The position numbers and the translations under genes were made by a program. A DNA stretch of 64,000 bases, from positions 124,001 through 188,000 of the forward strand of contig CAWIKW010000001.1 in the NCBI GenBank assembly GCA_963836785.1, given 5' to 3'. This stretch comes from DASQPR01 sp963836785 (GTDB lineage: Bacteria; Actinomycetota; Actinomycetes; Mycobacteriales; Micromonosporaceae). Below are positions 63,046-64,000 of this stretch, one piece after another. Numbering within the stretch: the stretch's first letter is position 1; each line of letters starts with the position of its first letter. The notes beneath the pieces were generated by a model. That model worked only from the letters and a program-made list of their open reading frames with translations, was not told where the DNA came from and ran no database searches.

Positions 63046-63965
63046 CCCGGGTTGCCGGAGGTGTCGCTCGACGTGCGCGGGTGGTCGGCGGGGCGTGCGA
63101 AGTGCATCGCCGGATGCGTACGGGCGTCGTCGGGATGCAGCCAAACCGGCCCGCTTCCGTTGTCCAGCAACACTCCCCGACGTGGCGGTGCGGTCGAGCC
63201 GGTCAAGGCCAGGAGGTCCGGACGCGTGAGGCTCCGGTATCGGTGCAGCGCGACGTCAACGTCGACGAGCGGCGCGTCGTCCGGCGGGGCACCGCCGACC
63301 TGAACCACGGCGGCCAGATAGTCGGTGAGCGGGCGCCAACCCGGCACGACACGTCGGCCGAGCGGTCCGGCAAAGACGACCGTCGGCAACGCATAGCGTG
63401 CACCGGCGTCGGTCGACTTCGGTCGGCCGCCGTGCGGCCCGTGGTCATCGACGTCGTACGCCTCCGGGACCGGCGTCCGGGTCTCGGCGGCATCGCGCGC
63501 GACCACCGCCGCGACGGCGCCGGAGGCCGCCTCTTCGACGAGCCGTTCCGCGTCGACGCCGGGCACGGACGCGACGGCGGCGATGGCACGGCCGGGCGTG
63601 TCCGGTGGAGTGCCGAGGAGAAACATGTGCTCCCGCAGGCGGCGTACGACGCGCTCGGCGACGTCGCGGCCCTGGGACCGCGCCGCCACCGCGATGACGA
63701 CGGCCGGACGGCTGGTGCGTGCAACACGTTCGAGGACAGCCGGGTAGGGGGCGCCCGTGTGCGTGGCGATGTCCTGGAGATGGCGTTGATACCACGCGGT
63801 TTCCGCCGCCACGTCCGACGGCCGGTCGTCGGACTCGGCGAACAGCAGACCGAACGCCTGGCGCCAGGAGACCGACGGACCCAGCAGGTAGCGGAGTCGG
63901 CGGAACGTCGGCTCGGATCCCCATGCCCACGGACACAACGGATCCGTGTACTCGACGGCGCTCAC
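63042..63965 (-). CDS. DsbA/FrnE-like thioredoxin-fold protein, possibly partial
   Basis: At least 307 residues of a DsbA-family (FrnE/2-hydroxychromene-isomerase-like) protein. VEYTDPLCPWAWGSEPTFRRL is the beginning of the thioredoxin fold; the active site reads C-P-W-A, so the second cysteine of CxxC is missing and disulfide exchange is unlikely. Inserted helical domain and cis-Pro region (ARYALPTVVFAG) follow. The GTG at 63965 is a possible start, but coding character continues upstream to the window edge (I-V-A-D-V-S-A-V-E), so the true start is probably outside. The function is not known; glutathione- or mycothiol-linked isomerisation is conceivable. Confidence 0.75.
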   Translation of the reverse strand: MSAVEYTDPLCPWAWGSEPTFRRLRYLLGPSVSWRQAFGLLFAESDDRPSDVAAETAWYQRHLQDIATHTGAPYPAVLERVARTSRPAVVIAVAARSQGRDVAERVVRRLREHMFLLGTPPDTPGRAIAAVASVPGVDAERLVEEAASGAVAAVVARDAAETRTPVPEAYDVDDHGPHGGRPKSTDAGARYALPTVVFAGPLGRRVVPGWRPLTDYLAAVVQVGGAPPDDAPLVDVDVALHRYRSLTRPDLLALTGSTAPPRRGVLLDNGSGPVWLHPDDARTHPAMHFARPADHPRTSSDTSGNPG

Positions 63966-64000
63966 GTCGGCGACGATCGCCGGACGCGCGTCGGCGCCGG

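Overview
The window looks like chromosomal DNA of a high-GC actinobacterium. Supporting signs are strong C/G wobble bias, frequent GTG starts, a divergent glgM/glgC pair, two F420-type luciferase-like oxidoreductases, a GH15 trehalase-like enzyme, LigD split into three genes, a DUF222-HNH gene and many TetR/MerR/MocR/IclR regulators. I cannot assign a genus. No rRNA, tRNA, CRISPR array, IS element or prophage was recognised.

Layout. 0.2-8 kb: a secreted DUF6351/tannase-like gene with a frameshift, an acyl-CoA synthetase/acyl-CoA dehydrogenase pair divergent from a TetR regulator, a secreted beta-propeller protein and a luciferase-like gene (the last two also frameshifted). 8-15.5 kb: NAD kinase, AlkB, two GyrI-like proteins, an SDR and a frameshifted MocR regulator. 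15.5-24.2 kb: glycogen/maltosyl genes glgM and glgC, a frameshifted HNH gene, pgi and a membrane GGDEF-EAL protein. 24.5-28.1 kb: a small operon of cupredoxin, a 31-residue membrane peptide, a large nested RNA hairpin, a PaaK-like adenylating enzyme and a signal-peptide-peptidase-like (GxGD) membrane protein. I consider this the most novel locus. 28.1-36 kb: an Opp-type ABC importer plus GH1 beta-glucosidase, preceded by two CelR/CebR-type operators, so probably a beta-glucoside or cello-oligosaccharide uptake operon. 36-42 kb: D-amino-acid oxidase, glucose dehydrogenase with GH15 enzyme, and a compact P450 with a PEP-mutase-family protein. 42-44.6 kb: LigD phosphoesterase, ligase and polymerase as three overlapping genes. 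44.9-50.3 kb: Ser/Thr kinase, hemerythrin, DedA, quinone oxidoreductase and a D,D-carboxypeptidase. 50.4-56.5 kb: a second Opp-type importer with a fused double ATPase. 56.9-63 kb: an aromatic-acid type cluster with an F420-type oxidoreductase, LigB/LigA extradiol dioxygenase, cupin, IclR regulator, CoA-transferase and citryl-CoA-lyase-like enzyme. A DsbA-like gene runs to the right edge.

Two patterns run across the window. Short tandem repeats sit at the 3' ends of many genes and often include the stop codon. All five apparent frameshifts fall in the first 19.2 kb, which suggests either local sequence error or local decay.
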